Below are positions 61,812 through 64,000 of a DNA stretch of 64,000 nucleotides, piece by piece. The stretch lies in assembly GCF_030848505.1 (NCBI RefSeq), contig NZ_JAVDDU010000003.1, positions 434,001 to 498,000 of the forward strand, read 5' to 3'. Source of the stretch: Marinimicrobium hydrolyticum (GTDB lineage: Bacteria > Pseudomonadota > Gammaproteobacteria > Pseudomonadales > Cellvibrionaceae). The notes below the pieces were generated by a model. The model was not told the origin of the DNA and did no database searches. It was given only the letters and a program-made list of their open reading frames with translations. The stretch's first letter is position 1, and every line of letters begins with the position of its first letter. The translations under genes and the position numbers were made by a program.

Positions 61812-63620
61812 TCAGCTATGAGTGTACTCGAACTCCCGAATCACATCTAGAAAATCGGCGCCAAAACGCTCCAACTTACTGTCACCCACACCGCTGATGG
61901 CGAGCATTTGCCGCGGCTCCAAGGGTTTTTGTTCCAGCATGGCGCGCAGGGTCGCGTCGTGGAATATGACGTAGGGCGGAACGCCGTGTTCGTCCGCCAA
62001 GCGTTTGCGGCAGGCTCGAAGTGCCTGCCACAGCCCCATATCCGCCTCCGGAATCTCTTCCACGGCCCGACGCGCCGCCGGCCGAGCGGTGGGGACTTTT
62101 ATGTCCCGGCGCAGAAACACAGGTTGATCACCACGCAACACCGGGCGACACTGCTCGGTCAGGCGCAAGCCGCCAAAACCTTCCGGATCCACGTCCAAAT
62201 ACCCAGCGGCCACCAATTGGCGCATGATAGAACGCCATTCTTCCGCGCTCAGATCGCGACCTATGCCGTAGGTGGACAGGCGGTCGTGGCCCAGGGATAG
62301 AATTTTTTCGGCGCTGCTGCCGCGCAATACATCAATTAGATGATTGGCACCAAAGCGCTGGCCGGTACGGTAAACGCAGGACAGGGCTTTGCGCACCGGC
62401 TCGCTGGCGTCCCAGGTTTCCGGCGGCGACAAGCAGGTATCGCAATTGCCGCAGGGTTCCTCCAAAGTATCAGCGAAATAACGCAGTAATACTTGTCGCC
62501 GGCAGCTGGTCACTTCACACAGCCCCAACATGGCGGTGAGGCGCTGCTGCTCGTGCCGTTTGAACGACTCGGCACCGTCAGAGCTGCTCATCATCTGACG
62601 CAATTTGACGACGTCTTCAAGTCCGTACAGCAGCAGGGCTGTGGCCGGTTCGCCATCGCGCCCGGCACGGCCGGTTTCCTGATAATAGGCTTCGATACTT
62701 TTGGGCAGATCCAAATGGGCGACAAAACGCACATCGGGTTTATCGATGCCCATACCGAAGGCGATGGTGGCCACCATAATCACGGCTTCTTCACGCAGGA
62801 AGCGGCTTTGATGGGTCGCCCGCAAAGGCGCGGGCAAACCGGCGTGATAGGGCAGGGCATTGAAACCCTCACGGCACAACCACTCGGCGGTTTGCTCCAC
62901 CTTTTTACGCGACAAGCAATAAACGATACCGGCTTGGTTGGGATGTTCCGCGCGTAAAAATTGCAGCAGTTGTCGGCGCGGATTATCTTTTTGTTGGATG
63001 CGGTACTGGATGTTGGGCCGGTCGAAGCCGGCTACGAACTGGCGCGCCTCATCCAGCGCCAGACGGGTGACAATTTCCTCGCGGGTACGCACGTCAGCGG
63101 TAGCGGTGAGTGCAATACGCGGCACCTGGGGAAAGCGTTGATGGAGCACGTCCAGGCGTAAATAGTCAGCGCGAAAGTCGTGGCCCCATTGAGCCACACA
63201 ATGGGCTTCGTCAATGGCAAAAAGTGCCAGAGGCGCCGAGTCGAGCAAATCCAGCGTGCGCGACTGAAGCAACCGTTCCGGCGCCACGTAAAGAAGATCC
63301 AACTCGTTGTTTAGCAGTGCCTGCTCAGTCTCCCGAACCTGCTCCATGGATAGGGTGGAGTTGAGAAAACCGGCGCGCACGCCCAGCTCATTGAGGGCAT
63401 TGACCTGGTCCTGCATCAGAGCGATGAGCGGCGATATCACCACACCTACGCCAGGTCGCACCAGGGAAGGAATTTGGTAGCAAAGGGACTTCCCGCCGCC
63501 AGTGGGCATCAGCACCAAAGCATCTTCGCCCGAAACCAAGGTATCAATGATCGCTTCCTGCTCACCGCGGAAGCTTGGATAACCGAAAATGTGTTGAAGG
63601 GTGTCCAGGGGGGTCTGCAT
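61812..63620 (-). CDS. recQ: ATP-dependent DNA helicase RecQ
   Basis: 602 aa from ATG 63620 ([20 protein letters not shown]). 3'-5' helicase of the RecF recombination pathway. Motifs: Walker [20 protein letters not shown] in [38 protein letters not shown], and [20 protein letters not shown]. Zinc-binding cysteines follow in CEVTSC...CGNCDTC, then an RQC winged helix ([20 protein letters not shown]) and a C-terminal HRDC ([20 protein letters not shown]). All parts of a full-length bacterial RecQ are present. A -10-like TATACT lies only 6 nt ahead of the ATG. Confidence 0.96.
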   Translation of the reverse strand: MQTPLDTLQHIFGYPSFRGEQEAIIDTLVSGEDALVLMPTGGGKSLCYQIPSLVRPGVGVVISPLIALMQDQVNALNELGVRAGFLNSTLSMEQVRETEQALLNNELDLLYVAPERLLQSRTLDLLDSAPLALFAIDEAHCVAQWGHDFRADYLRLDVLHQRFPQVPRIALTATADVRTREEIVTRLALDEARQFVAGFDRPNIQYRIQQKDNPRRQLLQFLRAEHPNQAGIVYCLSRKKVEQTAEWLCREGFNALPYHAGLPAPLRATHQSRFLREEAVIMVATIAFGMGIDKPDVRFVAHLDLPKSIEAYYQETGRAGRDGEPATALLLYGLEDVVKLRQMMSSSDGAESFKRHEQQRLTAMLGLCEVTSCRRQVLLRYFADTLEEPCGNCDTCLSPPETWDASEPVRKALSCVYRTGQRFGANHLIDVLRGSSAEKILSLGHDRLSTYGIGRDLSAEEWRSIMRQLVAAGYLDVDPEGFGGLRLTEQCRPVLRGDQPVFLRRDIKVPTARPAARRAVEEIPEADMGLWQALRACRKRLADEHGVPPYVIFHDATLRAMLEQKPLEPRQMLAISGVGDSKLERFGADFLDVIREFEYTHS

Positions 63621-63698
63621 CGGGGCAGTATACGGGGACGGTGAGCGCGGCGCCACAACGGCAACGCGCTTTGCAAACACGATACGCTACGGGTTGCG

Positions 63699-63956
63699 CT
63701 AGCGGACTTTTTTCCTTCTGTCCTCCCGACTTACCAAAAACTCCAAACCGGACCCAGGATCCTCTTCGCCACAGGCGGACGCGCCTGCAGGGCCACCTGC
63801 CTCGGCTTCTTCGTGGGTCAATATTAATGCGCGCCACCAAGCGGGGGTGGCCTCTGGCTCTTCACCCGAGCGCTGTTCGGAGTCATTTTCACGTTCGGCC
63901 GTCGGGTTCTGTGCCTGCGGTTTGGACCGGAACCCTGGCGACTGGGACTTGGCCAT
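63699..63956 (-). CDS. small hypothetical protein
   Basis: 85 aa from ATG 63956, favoured by GGAGA 5 nt ahead; a GTG four codons earlier is possible. Sequence is hydrophilic and low in order-promoting residues at the start (SQSPGFRSKPQAQNPTAERE). A short conserved-looking core follows (PAWWRALILTHEEAEAGGPA). No signal peptide or membrane helix. Family not recognised. It precedes recQ by 78 nt on the same strand and might share its transcript. The final 44 bases of the window hold no complete feature. Confidence 0.55.
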   Translation of the reverse strand: MAKSQSPGFRSKPQAQNPTAERENDSEQRSGEEPEATPAWWRALILTHEEAEAGGPAGASACGEEDPGSGLEFLVSREDRRKKVR

Positions 63957-64000
63957 TTCTGTCTCCACTTAGCTACTGTGACCTTCTTGGACTCGGCCAT

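Overview
The window reads as chromosome of a Gram-negative gammaproteobacterium. Gene content and style fit the Cellvibrionales/Marinimicrobium-Saccharophagus type: a complete gspC-N type II secretion operon, ftsYEX next to rpoH, an oxyR-recG pair, many outer-membrane lipoproteins, and a polyserine linker in a surface lipoprotein. This placement is an inference from gene content; there is no rRNA in the window.

Layout. 1-742: 3' part of tcdA. 743-1566: no gene, but two long palindromic repeat elements and a small hairpin repeat. 1567-7505: two tandem paralogous S8 (subtilisin-like) protease lipoproteins of identical length (922 aa). 7718-8131: small secreted protein. 8172-17338: tightly overlapping nine-gene operon for an energised envelope machine (periplasmic protein, large TPR proteins and lipoproteins, ExbB, two ExbDs, AgmX/TonB-like protein). 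17507-30101: apbE plus gspN-gspC. 30365-32475: trmB, DUF423, rpoH. 32614-32874: a lone XRE regulator set between rpoH and ftsX. 32902-35706: ftsX-ftsE-ftsY. 35785-37737: rsmD, coaD, mutM. 37747-40004: phoR and phoB, with a palindromic element between the two genes and another in the phoB leader. 40266-41791: ubiA-ubiC. 41929-43197: dicarboxylate symporter. 43294-52519: accessory region of large surface lipoproteins (one VWA plus seven-blade RCC1 propeller), AT-rich small membrane proteins and a transposase remnant. 52668-57684: thioesterase, YbaK-HDOD protein, recG, oxyR. 57848-61730: SDR-type protein and a G8-domain lipoprotein. 61812-63956: recQ and a small hypothetical.

How it fits together. 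Housekeeping blocks (phosphate sensing, cell division, ubiquinone, DNA repair, heat-shock sigma) alternate with envelope and secretion genes. The type II system would export enzymes; the surface lipoproteins look like exposed degradative or adhesive factors. The ExbB-ExbD-ExbD-TonB/TPR operon is the best candidate for a poorly described system. One ExbD has Asn where the proton-carrying Asp is expected, and the ExbB lacks the usual TM3 Glu. A second unusual signal is a repeat family with a conserved 27-nt core but copy-specific inverted-repeat arms; one copy sits between phoB and phoR. All assignments were made by reading; no database search was run.
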